Assembly (NCBI GenBank): GCA_037954235.1
Contig: JBBMOA010000001.1
Coordinates: 14,089,980 to 14,153,979 of the forward strand
Direction: 5' to 3'
DNA: 64,000 nt
Origin: Aulostomus chinensis
Lineage: Eukaryota > Chordata > Actinopteri > Syngnathiformes > Aulostomidae
Positions 44,735 to 57,010 of the stretch are shown here, piece after piece. Each line of letters opens with the position of its first letter. Position 1 is the stretch's first letter. The position numbers and the translations under genes are program-made. The notes under the pieces are model-generated. The model saw nothing but the letters and a program-made list of their open reading frames with translations. It ran no database searches and was not told where the DNA came from.

Positions 44735-45030
44735 AAAGTCCAGCCTAGATGGAACTCATACATGGAGTTTTAGACAACTGCTGGCCTTCATCCAGCTTTA
44801 TTGATAAATATAATTGAGTATCATCTGTGTAACAATGGAAATTTATGGACTGTTTCCCAATAATATGACCTAAAGGAAGCATACATAAAGTGAAGAGTAT
44901 TGGCCCCAGCACTGAACCTTGAGGAACACCGTGTTTAACTTTGGTTTGTATAGAAGATTTATCATGAACGTCTACAAACTGAAATCAACCTGATGAATAC
45001 GATTGAAACCACTTTAATGTTCCCTGAATG
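44735..45030 (-). mobile_element. Decayed L2-like LINE fragment
   Basis: Shares words with the LINE at 20716-23197 in the same orientation: ATCATCTGTGTAACAATGGAA, GACCTAAAGGAAGCATAC, AAGTGAAGAGTATTGG and CACTGAACCTTGAGGAACACC correspond to the YADD-to-GVPQGS part of the reverse transcriptase. Frames are broken throughout. Confidence 0.8.
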
Positions 45031-47044
45031 CACAGTTTAATCGTAATAATGGTACACTTCAGAATTAACGACAGCACATATACATTTGTTGTGTATGTAC
45101 GCTGAACTTGAACAGTCCGTTGTCCCAATGGAGGCAAGTGAGAGTGAGGCCTGCAGCCAGACTACAAGGTCGGTGCTGCCACCCCAAGGGAGGTGGAGAG
45201 GGCAGAGGCAGGGGTCAGGAACACACGGGGGAAGGGGAGGGGAGGATAGTACGCGCCATTTACGTCACCAAGGCAGAAGGAGTTCTCCTGGAGGATAAAC
45301 AATGGGGCAGCCGATAAGGAAGCTGTGGGTTTGGGCGGAGGAGCACACATTCCAATCTGTCTTCTCTTTCAGTCCAATCCAAATTGTAAAGTTAAATTTC
45401 TGGGCTTCAACATCACTCTCCTCTTTGCAGAGCGGCCAACTGCTCCGAGATGGTTTCCATCCTGGGTTTCAGTTCAAGAGTCTGTTGTTGCCCCGCTCTG
45501 CCAACCTCAGTCATTGCGTTGTCAATGACTGAGGTTGTGTGAGCTGCACATCACATCAAGTGTTGATGCCCACCAAGGGGTGTCTTTTCAAAAAGAGGAA
45601 TATTACGCCTCCATTTCACACAGACGAGACGGCAAATTTGGCACATTTTCTGTCTAAAAAGGGCTGGAGAGAGATGGAGGTGAAGGAGGAGAGGAGACAG
45701 AGAGGTGGGGAAGAGAAGAGAGAGAGACCAGACATTATGTTTGCTGCTCCATTTTGATTGTTGCTCTCCAGCTTCAGCTCAATAAAAACCTCTTCATCAC
45801 ATCAGTCCCATGTGGAGCTGCGTTGTTCCAACAACACTGAGCTCTCAGCTCATAGCAGTTCTACAATAAAGGTTCCAACACAACGTTCCATTGATCCATG
45901 AACAAAGCAGGCAGTGAGACCATGATGATGTCCCATCTGTCCACTGTCCAGATGTCAGAGCTGAAAATGATAGGATGCCATGTTCCCTTCAACAACAGTC
46001 CAGCAGAAAGCCACCATGAAGACCTGAGGAGGAGCAAGGCAGCTCACCACAGTCAGGAACTCCCAGTCACCTCAACAAGATTTCTGTCCACTCACGTTCA
46101 ACCAGACCAGCAGATCACCTGCATCCCCACTGCCTCACCACCAGAGGGTAGTAGAACATCAACTATAGAGGCTCCCACTGAGGAATGAACACCACCACCA
46201 GCAGACGGCTCTCCCTCCCTGACAGCATTTAAAGGAGATGAATGATGGATCATCAAACTCCACCATTAACTGTTCCTCAGGGCCGCTCCCTCTGCTCTGA
46301 CTCTCTTTGATTGTTTGTCTTTGTTTTATTCAATCAAGTTGTTCCTCCTCTCTCTCTTCTTGCTGCTCTACCCCCCCCCCATGTGATGTCTACTACCTCC
46401 TCCTCCTTGATGACACTCATTGTGAGGTCTCTTCATCAGCCCTCCTCTGCTTTCTGAGCCACAAACAGTTTTTCTGAGTTGCTAAAACCCTGAACTCCAT
46501 CTTGAACCCAGACTCTCAGCAGCCTGACCACATTTACTGAACTGGTCCCTCTTTGGTGAAACCATCACCACGTTTCTGAAGGCTCTGAATGTCCTGATGC
46601 TGATGTCATTCTGCTTCCTCTGACACAGGCAGGTTTGGTCCGTTCTGGCACTGTGACATCAAAGACTAAATTCTGAGATCAAGAAGAACATTTACAAAAC
46701 ATGAACAAAACTTGATGACAGAATTCTTTGTCCTCCTCCATCACCACGATGCCATCGATGGTCCGTTACTGTTGCAGTGCAGTAACATCATGAGTTGTGT
46801 CAAACCATCTCTGTCAGCTCTGCGAGTGTCTGGAGTGACGTCTCCAAGGACACTTGCTGCCAGGACTACAGAGTAAACATCAACATCTGTTTGCATCTGG
46901 CTTCAACTGTACTTTTCCTCTAGGTTCAACTTTGCTAGGTTACAGTGACTTGTGTACAGAGTAGTGACTTGATCAGCTGGTGGTGATGATGTAGCTTTAG
47001 GATGCTAACACAGTTGTTACTCAGGGCACCGCTGGTTGTGATTT
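45031..47044. other. No gene identified
   Basis: Anonymous sequence. Open frames at 45539-45757 and 45898-46188 are under 100 codons, low in complexity and without recognisable motif. An AATAAA at 45781 has no gene I can link to it. Confidence 0.45.
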
Positions 47045-47995
47045 AGAGTCCAATGAGAAACGCTCAGTCTCAGGTTCCAGCTTGTCAGTGAGTTCTTTGA
47101 GGGTCAGAGGCTTACATACAAATATAAAAACCAGTTGAAACACTTCCTGGAATTTTAAGAGGATTGAATACAAACAAGGAAGCACGTAAGCCAGAGGAAT
47201 AATACCAGTAAAGCAATGAAGGCACATGGAGGATCAGACATGAATCATAAGATTTATCTGAGACTCAAGTGGACGGCAAAGGTAGCAGGTGAGAAGGTGT
47301 TCAGGATGAAGGGTCAGTGACCTCCAAACAAAGAAAACTCCTGAATGGAGGTTGAGCAGAGTCTGAGGAGTCAGGTGGAGCTGGCAGTGAGACAGGAGTT
47401 GAGGCCTGAACAGATGCAGCACTGGTCTTTGTTACTGTGACAGCACGACAACCAACAGGACCTGCTCACGTTCTCAGCTGGATTGTTCTCATCAATGTAC
47501 GGAACCTCTCCAACGACCTGGTGGGGGGACGGCCTACCAAGCCTCCATCTCAACGACCGTGGCTCCCACTGGGATCCGCGATGCTCTTCTCAGGCACAAG
47601 GTGGTTTCTCTCCACTGGTCAGGATGGAGATTCAAGGCTCACGGGAGGTCAACAGTATTGTGACCGTGAAAAGGGGGAGAGGAGAAGTTCTGTTTAAAGT
47701 TAAAGAACAAAGAAACAAAAAAGTAAGCAGAAGAGAAAGAAAAGGGGAGAGACGGACCAGCAGCTGGAGGAGCTCACGGAAAAATAAGAAGCGCTGAAGA
47801 GCCTGAACCCAACCCAACTGTAACGGATGGTGTCGTGACTATTATAATAAACTGGTCCGCCGTGGGGGTGACCTTTGACCTGTGTGGGGCTGCTGGCCAA
47901 TCAGCACCCTTTGCCGTCCTCAGTACTTCTCAGATATTCCTGTATTAAACGGGTCAACAGAGGGCAGTCATGCATCCCTCAGATCCTCCAGAGCA
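47045..47995 (+). repeat. Diverged third copy of the inverted-arm repeat
   Basis: Aligns with 1855-2760 in the same orientation: CTCAGTCTCAGGTT, GAGTCAGG-GGAG, GAGACAGGAGT, ACGTTCTCAGCTGGATT, CTCCAACGA, CCGTGGCTCCC, GGCTCACGGGAGGTCAA, AAACTGGTCCGCC, GGTGACCTTTGACCTGTG and TTCTCAGATAT occur in order. Divergence is much greater than between the two arms, so this is an interspersed family, with the arms being a later duplication of one member. Confidence 0.85.
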
Positions 47996-49028
47996 GGGGT
48001 TTTCAGTTAAAATTCTCCTGGGTCCAGTTTTCAAACCTCTTCAAGCTTGGGTCTGGAGGCCGAGCACAGTTTTTCATGACTACTGATTTCAGTGATGGGC
48101 CCACGCCTGCATGTTAGCCAGCAGTCGAGCTGTGCTTTATGATCCAGGGGCATCTTTAGCCGATGGAGGTAGACTTTAAGGCTGTTGTATCAGTGTCTGT
48201 TTGGTCAACAATGAACTTTCAGATCGAATGAAGTCGCCGGCATTTCAATAATAGTTCAGTCGTATTTATTGTCTGCTTTTTTTCCACATTAACCTTAAAC
48301 CTATTGTCCAGCAGGGGGCAACATAAAGAAAAGAATGAAATGAAAATGGATTCAAAAATACTCAGAATTTACTGGCATTTGACTGCACGTATATGACTAT
48401 GTGTGTGTGAGTGTGTGAGTGTGTGTGTGTGTGTGTGTTTTGAAGAAGACTTCTTGTCTCCATTTTTGTTGTCACTCTTCTCAATTTTCAGTTTCACTCA
48501 TTAAAATGAAGCAGCTTTGACGTGTGTACTTCTCTTGTGCATCAACAACTTTGGTCTTTAAGCTCCTGACAAACACACCACACGTCACTCACTCTATAGA
48601 TTAAATCTGCTGATAACACAAAACACGTGACCTTGTGACCCTGCATGACGTTTTGCTCCAACTTTCCATAACTAATAGGAGGAACAGCATGGATCGTTCT
48701 GAGCAAGAACTCTGACATCACCATCGTCATGAACAAGAAGGCAGTCGGACTCAACTTCAACAAATCTGAAATGTCCCCTTAAGCTCCTGCTACTTTGAAC
48801 TGATGCCTAAACCTTCAGTTTCCATTCATCACTCAGAACCTCTCACAACCCCAGAAGAACAAGCAAAGGTTTGGAGCAGTAAAGCCTTTAATAATGACAT
48901 CATCATGTTTGAGGGTTTCCTTCCCTCAAACTGTTTCTACCAACACAACAGAATCCTGGAAATATTTCAGGTGTTGACCTCCCAGCAGCCTGAAGGTCAA
49001 CCTGCATTATCTGTTATGTTGCTGAGCA
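47996..49028. other. No gene identified; TG microsatellite at 48402-48438
   Basis: Anonymous sequence. An interrupted TG run (GTGTGTGTGAGTGTGTGAG followed by TG repeats) is the only clear feature. Confidence 0.5.
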
Positions 49029-49100
49029 GAGGAAGGAGCTCAATGGTAGAGCGCTAGCTTAGCATGTGAGAGGTGGTGGGATCGGTGCCCTCGTTCTCCA
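49029..49100 (+). pseudogene. tRNA-Ala(AGC)-like, decayed
   Basis: 72 nt with D stem GCTC/GAGC, anticodon loop TTAGCAT (anticodon AGC), anticodon stem CTAGC/GTGAG with one mismatch, T stem GTGGG/CCCTC with one mismatch, and acceptor GAGGAAG/GTTCTCC with two mismatches. The B box GGGATCGGTGCC departs from the GGTTCRANYCC consensus, although tRNA-Ala AGC genes often have GGGATCGATGCC. Probably inactive. Confidence 0.72.
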
Positions 49101-49264
49101 GAAGACTTCAGCTTGTTCTGTTGTTGAGCTCTGATGAAAACCACTGACTTTGAACCACACACAAAGTGAAGGAGTGACTTAAGATTGATGGCACCTGAGG
49201 AACTTCTAGGTTTCCTAAAATCAACTGGAAATTCATTCACCAGTTAAACAGTGACTCTACCAGA

Positions 49265-49336
49265 GGGGATGTAGCTCAGTGGTAGAGCGCATGCTGAGCA
49301 TGTGTGAGGCCCTGGGTTCAATCCCTGGCATCTCCA
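49265..49336 (+). tRNA. tRNA-Ala-like (anticodon AGC), U33 replaced
   Basis: 72 nt: acceptor GGGGATG/CATCTCC, D stem GCTC/GAGC, anticodon stem CATGC/GTGTG, T stem CTGGG/CCTGG (with wobbles), T loop TTCAATC, box A TAGCTCAGTGG and B box GGTTCAATCCC intact. The anticodon loop is TGAGCAT: anticodon AGC, but the near-universal U33 is G. This change would be expected to harm decoding, so it may be transcribed yet not function as a normal tRNA. It is in the same orientation as the Ala-like relic 165 bp upstream. Confidence 0.7.
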
Positions 49337-50334
49337 GCTGGTCCTTTGTAGCCTTCACCTTGTCAGCTAAAGTGATCCTTAAATGTGACAACAGTCGATT
49401 CACTATCAGAAGACATCTTCTACATGTTCAAGGTGGGCGAACTGTCCACAAATGTTCAAAATTACTTTTGAAAATGAAAACATAGATCAAACCTGCCCTG
49501 TCAATCACCCACAATGGGTGGATCGTCCCACTCCCTATCAGGTTCCCCACTCCATGACCCAGGAGGCTCCCTCTCCCTATCAGGACTAGAAATCCATTGG
49601 GGTCTCCCTGCTCAGGTAGGAGTCCTGCCCACAACGTTAAGCTGTTGATGTTCTAGAGGAGACAACATCTGATCTTTGTTAGATCCACCAGTCAAAGGGT
49701 TTCTTTAAAGGCTGTAGCAGCTGAGAATGAGGAATTAATAACCATCTTAGTGAGGACATTTTGAAACATGATGACATTTTATTGACTTGTAGCACTGCAA
49801 AAATCATCTCCCCTCCAAAAACCCTCTTCTCCAACTCTGTACTCAAGTTGTCTCCTCATCAGGCACCACAGGATCCAGGACGTTCAGTCAAAAAATCATT
49901 AGTGATTTTAAAAATGTCCATCAAACACAAAATAAGACTTCAAACAGGTTTACAACTTTATTTGATGTTGACACATTTTGTCCATTTTGCCTCCACACTG
50001 TCCTTCATCCCATCATTTAACATCAGGACTGCTCCCAGATCAGCTCCATGACCTCATCCCTGCACCAGAGCACCGCCCAAGTTCATCAAGGATGGCCAAC
50101 ATGAGAGGGTCTAGATTCACCTCCATCTTTGGAGGCTGTTGAATTTCCTCCTGAGGACCGTCAGGCTGTTTCCTTACTTTGCTGTGACCCAACAGCAGAC
50201 AGCAACAAGGACTATGGTGCACTTGGTAAAACCACCATCTGGAGTCTGGACCAAGATGCTGATGTGATCCTTTGATGAGTTTAGAATCAGTCAAAGATCA
50301 AAGACTGAAGCAGGAGATCAATGCTCAGAACCCA
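49337..50334. other. No gene identified
   Basis: Anonymous sequence; no motif, RNA gene or repeat recognised. Confidence 0.4.
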
Positions 50335-50423
50335 GAGATCAAACACAGAATTCCGACATCACACATAGAATTCAGACATCAAACACAGAATTCAGAGATC
50401 AAACACAGAATTCAACGATCAAT
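50335..50423. repeat. 20-bp tandem repeat, about 4.4 copies
   Basis: The unit GACATCAAACACAGAATTCA recurs with one or two changes per copy. Confidence 0.9.
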
Positions 50424-50988
50424 CAATGTGAGGAACCAGCGTCTCATGTGAAGATGCTTCTGAACTCATGAAGTGAAATCCTACCACATAGAGATGAGTG
50501 AGTCCAACTGGACCTGAACAGGAGAGAAATAAAGGAGTTATTGTTATGTAATTGTTATTTATTTCCAGGCCAGGTGAGGGTTGGATTTTATTGGTTCATG
50601 TTGAAGTGAACTGACAGTGGGACTGAGGACCTGGGCTGAAGTCCAGCTCACTGCTGGTTTAATAAAACCACCTGATTGTTTTTCCTATCAGCTCTGATCT
50701 GATGGAAGAAACAAAAAGCCAAACTTCATTCGTCCGTGTCCAAACTCCACGTCTGTTGATGTACAGCACTCCAGTTATTTGTTTCTTTCCAGACAGAAGC
50801 AGGTTGGTGGAGGAATAAAACCTCAACAGTGAAAAAACAGCAATGAGAGAAGTGAATCCTGCACTCACAGAAGTTGTGTCTGCACTCGCCAACCAGGAAA
50901 CGCGTCTATCTTCTGTGTGACTGAGGCAGCTGCTGAGAGCTGCGTTTCTCAGCTGTGTGGGGGCGGGACTCTGTGTGTGATTGACAGG

Positions 50989-51160
50989 TCAACTGTCTGC
51001 CAGACAATGTTGTGGGGCACAAACACAAAATGCGAGGTGCCATTTCCATTCTGGGTCGATCAGCTCTGGGACCGTTTTGTCTTTTGAATGAAGAAATGCA
51101 TTAATTTCAGGTAGCAGCTTGTAAAAATGCCCCGGCTCAACCACCAGATCTCTGTGTACA
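50989..51160 (-). pseudogene. Terminal exon of a GTF2IRD2/hAT-like protein, fragment
   Basis: The minus strand from an acceptor-like TTCTTGACAG (51161-51170) reads DLVVEPGHFYKLLPEINAFL, SKDKTVPELIDPEWKWHLAF and then a stop at 50989. The pattern LLPEVNxFLxSKxxxxxxLxDPxWxxDLAF is typical of the hAT-derived GTF2IRD2-like and related transposase family. No further domain is found on either side, so this is a fragment. The assignment is from pattern memory. Confidence 0.5.
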
Positions 51161-52390
51161 CTGTCAAGAAAAAAAACTATTAAAAAACAGTAAAAAGTCT
51201 GGCAGCAGAGTTTCCAGACGAATACCGGCAAATTACAGTAATGAACTGTTCCACAAAATTACATGGAATAAACTGTAAAAATACACAGAAGGTTTCACAG
51301 TCCCAACTCATTAAATTACAGTCCATTTAGTGTTGATAAATGTGCATTCAACTGCAGGAAAACAGGCCCATCATGGAAAAACACATGAAGAACAAGGACC
51401 TTTCAGGTTCTTCTCTAAGTTCAGGGCTCTTACTGGTTCATTTATGAAACAAACCAGTCTATGAGCAGGAATTTCCCATTAAAAAGTTCATTTGACAGTT
51501 GAAAAGCAAGCATAGTCCATCAAAATAGCCAAGTTTAAGGTCAATCACTGTCAATTGAAGCTATTTAGTTGTTACTTTATGAAACTGAGCCAACTTTCTA
51601 CAGTGATTTCCTGTTAGATTCTGGTTTCTCCAAGTATAAAAACTACAACAATGTATAAACACAGAATCTGTACTTGGAACAATAGAGAATTTCTGCATAT
51701 TTACAGTATCAGTCCATCACTTTAGAGGATTGGAATGTAAAATAATCATTGGACAATGGAAATCATTTATCCTTTAACGAAACAACTTCAGTGCAGAGTT
51801 GATAACTGCACTTCAAACTTTGAACTGGTGTCCACATCAATGTGGAATTTGAGGAGGCCACAGCCACCAAATTTCCCAGAGTTCTTGACTATTTGCAGTC
51901 TCTTCCCTTGGAGAAGTCAAGTGGAACTACAAGACAAGGACCAGAAATCCAAGCTGCTGGTGGACCACGTGGTGCTGTGTTGATGCTACTTTCCCACTCA
52001 AAGGGGATCGTGCAGGAATGTTCCACACGGTTGACCAAACTTCCATTGCAGAAGAGATTCAGGCAGTTCCACCCACGCCATGCATCCTTGTATGCTGTAA
52101 GTGTGAGGCAATACAATACAGTATGTTTCAGTGACATACATTTAGACAGAAGACCTGGTTTATTGGGTGATGTTTATTGACATGCCAATTGGATTGTGGT
52201 GCCAATATGGCTGACTTGGTCGGTGTAAATCTTATCATCACAAAACAAAGTACACATAAATGTTCAAATTACTTTTCTAGACTTTAGTCCCCAAAGGAAT
52301 TTCAGGCACCTGAAAGTGACTTTCATAAATCTGTGTGTGTGTGTACAGTACATGTCCCCAAAATGGACAATAAAATTATTGGTCCCCAAT
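51161..52390. other. No gene identified
   Basis: AT-rich anonymous sequence. The open frames at 51756-51983 and 51842-52180 overlap in different frames and have no recognised motif; I cannot support either as a gene. Confidence 0.45.
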
Positions 52391-54780
52391 CTCAAGGATA
52401 AAATGATGCTCCAGTGATGTAGTGAGAGTTGCTACAAACCTCAAAATGATGCTACAGTGATGTAATGAAGGTTTCTTCTCAACTAAGAAATGATGCTACA
52501 GTGATGGGGTGAGAGTTGCTACTAACCTAATAAATGATGCTAAAGTCATGTAGTAAAAGTTGCTACTAATCTCAAAATGATGCTGCAGTGATGTAGTGAG
52601 AGTTGCTACTATCCTCATAATGATGCTCCAGTGATGTAGTGAGAGTTGCTAAAGACCTCAAAATGATGCTAAAGTGATGAAATGAGAGTTGCTAATAATC
52701 CCAAAATGATGCTCCAGTGATGTAGTGAGAGTTGCTAAAAACCTCAAAATGATGCTACAGTGATGTAATGACAGTTGCTACGATCCTAAAAATGATGCTG
52801 TCAGTGATGTAGCGAGAGTTGCGACTAACCTCAAAATGATGCTTATAGTGATGTCGTGAGAGTTGCTATTAAACTAAAAATGATGCTAAAGTGATGTAAT
52901 GAGGGTTGCTAAAAACCTAAAAATGATGCTCCAGTGATGTAGTGAGCTGCTTAAAACCTCAAAATGATGCTACAGTGATGTAGTGAGAGTTGCTAGAAAC
53001 CTCTAAATGATGCTACAGTGATGTTGTGAGAGTTGCTACTAATCTCAAAATGATGCTTCAGTGATGTCATGAGAGTTGCTACATATTTCAAAATGATGCT
53101 AAAGTGATGTAATGACAGTTGCTAAAAACCTAAGAAATGATGCTACAGTGATGTAGTGAGAGTTGCTACTATGCTAAAAATGATGCTGACAGTGATGTAG
53201 TGAGAGTTGCTACGAACCTCAAAATGATGCTCCAGTGATGTAGTGAGAGTTGCTTAAAATCTCAAAATGATGCGACAGTGATGTGGTGAGAGTTTCTTAA
53301 AAAACTCAAAATGATGCGACAGTGATGTGGTGAGAGTTTCTTAAAAAACTCAAAATGATGCTACAGTGATGGAGTGAGAGTTGCTTAAAATCTCAAAATG
53401 ATGCTACAGTGATGTAGTGAGAGTTGCTACGGACCTCAAAATGATGCTCCAGTGATGTAGTGAGAGTTGCTAAAAACCTCAAAATGATGCTGACAGTAAT
53501 GTAGTGAGAGTTGTGAAGAACCTCAAAATGATGCTACAGTGATGTAGTAAGAGTTGCTAAAAACATCAAAATGATGCTGACAGTAATGTAGTGAGAGTTG
53601 CTACGAATCACAAAATGATGCTGCAGTGATGTAATGAGAGTTGCTACTAATCTAAGAAATGATGCTCCAGTGATGTAATAAGAATTGCTACAAACCTAAG
53701 AAATGATGCTACAGTATTGTAGTGAGAGTTTCTACGAACCTCAAAATGATGCTACAGTAACAGAGTCGGAGTTGCTAAAAATGTCAAAATGATGCTAAAG
53801 TGATGTGGTGAGAGTTGATAAAATCCTAAAAATTATGCTACACTAATGTGGTGAGAGTTGCTACGAACCTCAAAATGATGCTACAGTGATGTAGTAAAAG
53901 TTGCTACGATCCTCAAAATGATGCTACAGTAATTTATTAGGTTTCTAAAAACCTCAAAATGATGCTACAGTGATGAAGTGAGAGTTGCTAAGAACCTAAA
54001 AATGATGCTGACAGTCATGAAGTGAGATTTGCTACTATCCTCAAAATGATGCTCCAGTGATGTAGTGAGAGTTGCTACGAACCTCAAAATGATGCTACAG
54101 TAATGAAGTAGGAGTTGCTAAAAATCTAAAAATGATGCTGGAAGTAATGGAGTGAGACTTGCTACGAACCTCAACAATGCTACAGTAATGTTGTAAGTGT
54201 TGCTAAAAATCTCAAAATGATGCTAAAGTGATGTGGTGAGAGTTGCTAAAATCTTCAAAATGATGCTACATTGATGTAGTGAGAGTTGCCACGAACCTCA
54301 AAATGATGTGACAGAAATGTGGTGAGAGTGACGAAGAACCTCAAAATGATGCTACAGTAATGTAGTGAGAGTTGCTACGATCCTCAAAATGATGCTACAG
54401 TGAAGTCATGAAAGTTGCTAAAAACCTCAAAATGCTGCTACAGTGATGTCAGAAGAGTTGCTAAAAATCTCAAAATGATGGTAAAGTGATGTGGCGAGAG
54501 TTGCTAAAAATCTCAAAATGATGCTAAAGTGATGTAATGAGAGTCACGACTATCCTCAAAATGATGCTACAGTAATGTGGTGAGAGTTGCTACGAACCTC
54601 AAAATGATGCTAAAGTGATGTAATGAGAGTTGCGACTATCCTCAAAATGATGCGACAGTGATGTAGTGAGAGCTGCTATGATCCTCAAAATGAGGTGGCA
54701 GTTATGTAGTGAGAGTTGCTACTAACCTAAGAAATGATGCTAAAGTGATGTAAGAGAGTTGCTAGGAATCTCAAAATGAT
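52391..54780 (+). repeat. Satellite, single-monomer subfamily
   Basis: Same 43-bp subfamily and orientation as 25105-39150. Its right edge cuts directly into the hAT relic: ...AAAATGATGC|AGGGTGACTTTGTGG. Confidence 0.95.
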
Positions 54781-55230
54781 GCAGGGTGACTTTGTGGAAA
54801 GTCTTGCACTCCCAACACATTCATTCTCACGAATGCAGTGACAGGTCAGAGCCAAGGGAGCCTCCATGTCCACAGATGTCCACATGGCAGCTGGACTTCC
54901 TTTTTCACTCCTTCCCGTTCCTCCTGGTACTTTTTGGCCACCGTTTGTTTGATGGTCTGAAAATGACACCCAGAGTAAATCAATACATTGAAATTAGAGA
55001 TGAAATAAACTGGAGATATCAACGACTGCTTTAGATCATTTCCACACAAACCTTTCTGGTTGGCAAACATATGAGGCTCAAGGACCTGAACCAGTTCCCT
55101 GAACCCTTCCCTCTCAACAGTGCTGAGGGGCTGGCAGTCCTTCAGGATGAAATTCAGCAGAGCCTCATCCAGCATCTGCTTCCTGGAAGCTGGATGGTTA
55201 AAGATGGAGGAGAGAAGAAATGAATAGGAA
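54781..55230 (-). pseudogene. hAT transposase relic, 3'-truncated duplicate
   Basis: Carries the FNHPASRKQMLDE and MWTSVDMEAPLALTC parts of the relic at 39655-40560 but ends at the satellite edge, so all sequence downstream of the LGVQDFPQSH region is gone. The same intron-like interval with TTTTCAG acceptor is present. Confidence 0.8.
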
Positions 55231-56314
55231 TTAATGATCAATGAAGCAACTGTGAGTCTGTTGGAGAGTGGCTGTATACCTGAGTTCATCCTGGTGGATC
55301 TGGGACTTCATTCTCATGCCTGGCCCCATCATGCCTCAGCACTGAAGAGGTGCTTTTGTTGAGATGAGACGCTTCTGTCCAACAAATGCCACATTCAACC
55401 TGCAGAAAAGAACATGAGTGCTCAGCTAAAAGTTCCTTTCTTCATGGTGACTGGTGTTTCTTAGTCTTAGACCACCAGGTTTCCAATGAGGTGTATCGGA
55501 TACGTTGTTGTGTGCCGCTGAAATCCGTCCAATTCCGGCGTTGTTTCCTCATGAAATGTGTTTGCCTTAAAGCTCATTAAAGTGTTGAACCACAATATCG
55601 TTCACCATAACTGAGTCAACTTCAAGATAACCTACTTCTACATTCCAGTCCCGGCTGCTCCTGTTCTGCTGCAGTCCAGAAAACAACAACCCGATACAAT
55701 TGGCGCTCCTTCCCACAGCTCCGGCCCGGATCCGCATGGTTCCGCTGACTGACTGTGAGACGGGCTCCCTCCAGGGTGGCACAGCCCGATGGGGGTCCTT
55801 ATCTGGCACGGGGGCGTAAAACAGGTGCGACTGGAAAGCCTGGTTTATTCTGCGTCGAGGGAATGCGTTGCTCTGCAATTCACCGCCAAGCCGCTAGGGG
55901 GTGTGGCTTTGTCTTTGTATTGTTTACGGGGCTCTTGTCGGATTCCTTGGTTTTCTTCCGGTCACAGACAACAATTGTTGGCCATTTGTCAGTCTTTGTA
56001 GTGCCGCTAAGAGGCGTTGTAGAGGTGGTCGTACTTGAGCACCTCCTCGATAATCCTTTCTTCAGCTTGGTCCATTTTGTCTTGGAGCTTTCACCACAGA
56101 AACTTTGAAAATGGCGGTGTTGTGCTGCGAATGAACCGGAAATGACGTTTTGGGCGGACCAATCACAGTCCTCGACGTTGACGTCACCACGCGTCGACGC
56201 GATGCGTAAGCAGGATTTTTTGGAGGCGCGTCTCAGGCTGCAGCGTCTTCAGGGGTCTGCGTCGACGGCGGAGGTACGAATACTACTCGACACAGAAGCA
56301 TAAATCAGGCTTTA
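54781..56314. repeat. Segmental duplication block, copy 2
   Basis: Near-identical to 40114-41556. It keeps the CRE (56179-56186) and about 46 bp missing from copy 1, and diverges within the last 150 bp (extra GAGGCGCGTCTCAGGCTGC-type sequence). It is followed by a minisatellite instead of a zinc-finger exon. Confidence 0.92.
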
Positions 56315-56680
56315 TAGTCCAACAGGAAGTTAGCATGTCAGGGATGAGACACCCTGATAGTCCAAAAGGAAGTTAGCATGTCAGGGATGAGACACCCTCA
56401 CAGTCCAACAGGTAGTTAGCATGTCAGGGATGAGACACGCTCATCGTCCAACAGGAAGTTAGCATGTCAGGGATGAGACACGCTTATCGTCCAACAGGAA
56501 GTTAGCATGTCAGGGATGAGACACGCTTATCGTCCAACAGGAAGTTAGCATGTCAGGGATGAGACACCCTGATCGTCCAACAGGAAGTTAGCATGTCAGG
56601 GATGAGACACCCTGATAGTCCAACAGGAAGTTAGCATGTCAGGGATGAGACACCCTGATAGTCCAACAGGAAGTTAGCAT
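56315..56680. repeat. 43-bp minisatellite, about 8.5 copies
   Basis: The unit TAGTCCAACAGGAAGTTAGC followed by ATGTCAGGGATGAGACACCC and TGA repeats with few changes. Its sequence is unrelated to the main satellite despite the equal length. Confidence 0.95.
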
Positions 56681-57010
56681 CTCCATGGTTCCCTTGACCA
56701 GAAGCCAGTGGGATCGTTCCATTCTGACATCTTGATTGACATTTGTCCTTCTCTTAGCTAAATAGCTGGCAATCATTTGAAAAAAACCTTGATTTACTTT
56801 TTGTATTTTGATCTTCAGCTCATTTGCATACTTTTGTTAAAATTCTCCCCTTTTTGTCTTTTTTTTCTGCTGTTTTTAGCACAAAGTCCACCTGGTGCCT
56901 AAAGACCAGTTCAGCATGGACTATGTTGAACCTTCAGTCCGCTGCATCAGCACCCATGGACGGTTCCCCCCTGACAGGAGGATTCTGGTGAGGAACATTA
57001 GTGGGACAGC

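Noticed and set aside
51756..52180. Possible short proteins in two overlapping plus-strand frames
   Set aside because: Neither has a recognisable domain. A decayed transposon-derived exon is possible but I cannot support it.
56315..56680. A link between the 43-bp minisatellite and the 43-bp satellite monomer
   Set aside because: The unit lengths agree but the sequences share no recognisable words; treated as coincidence.
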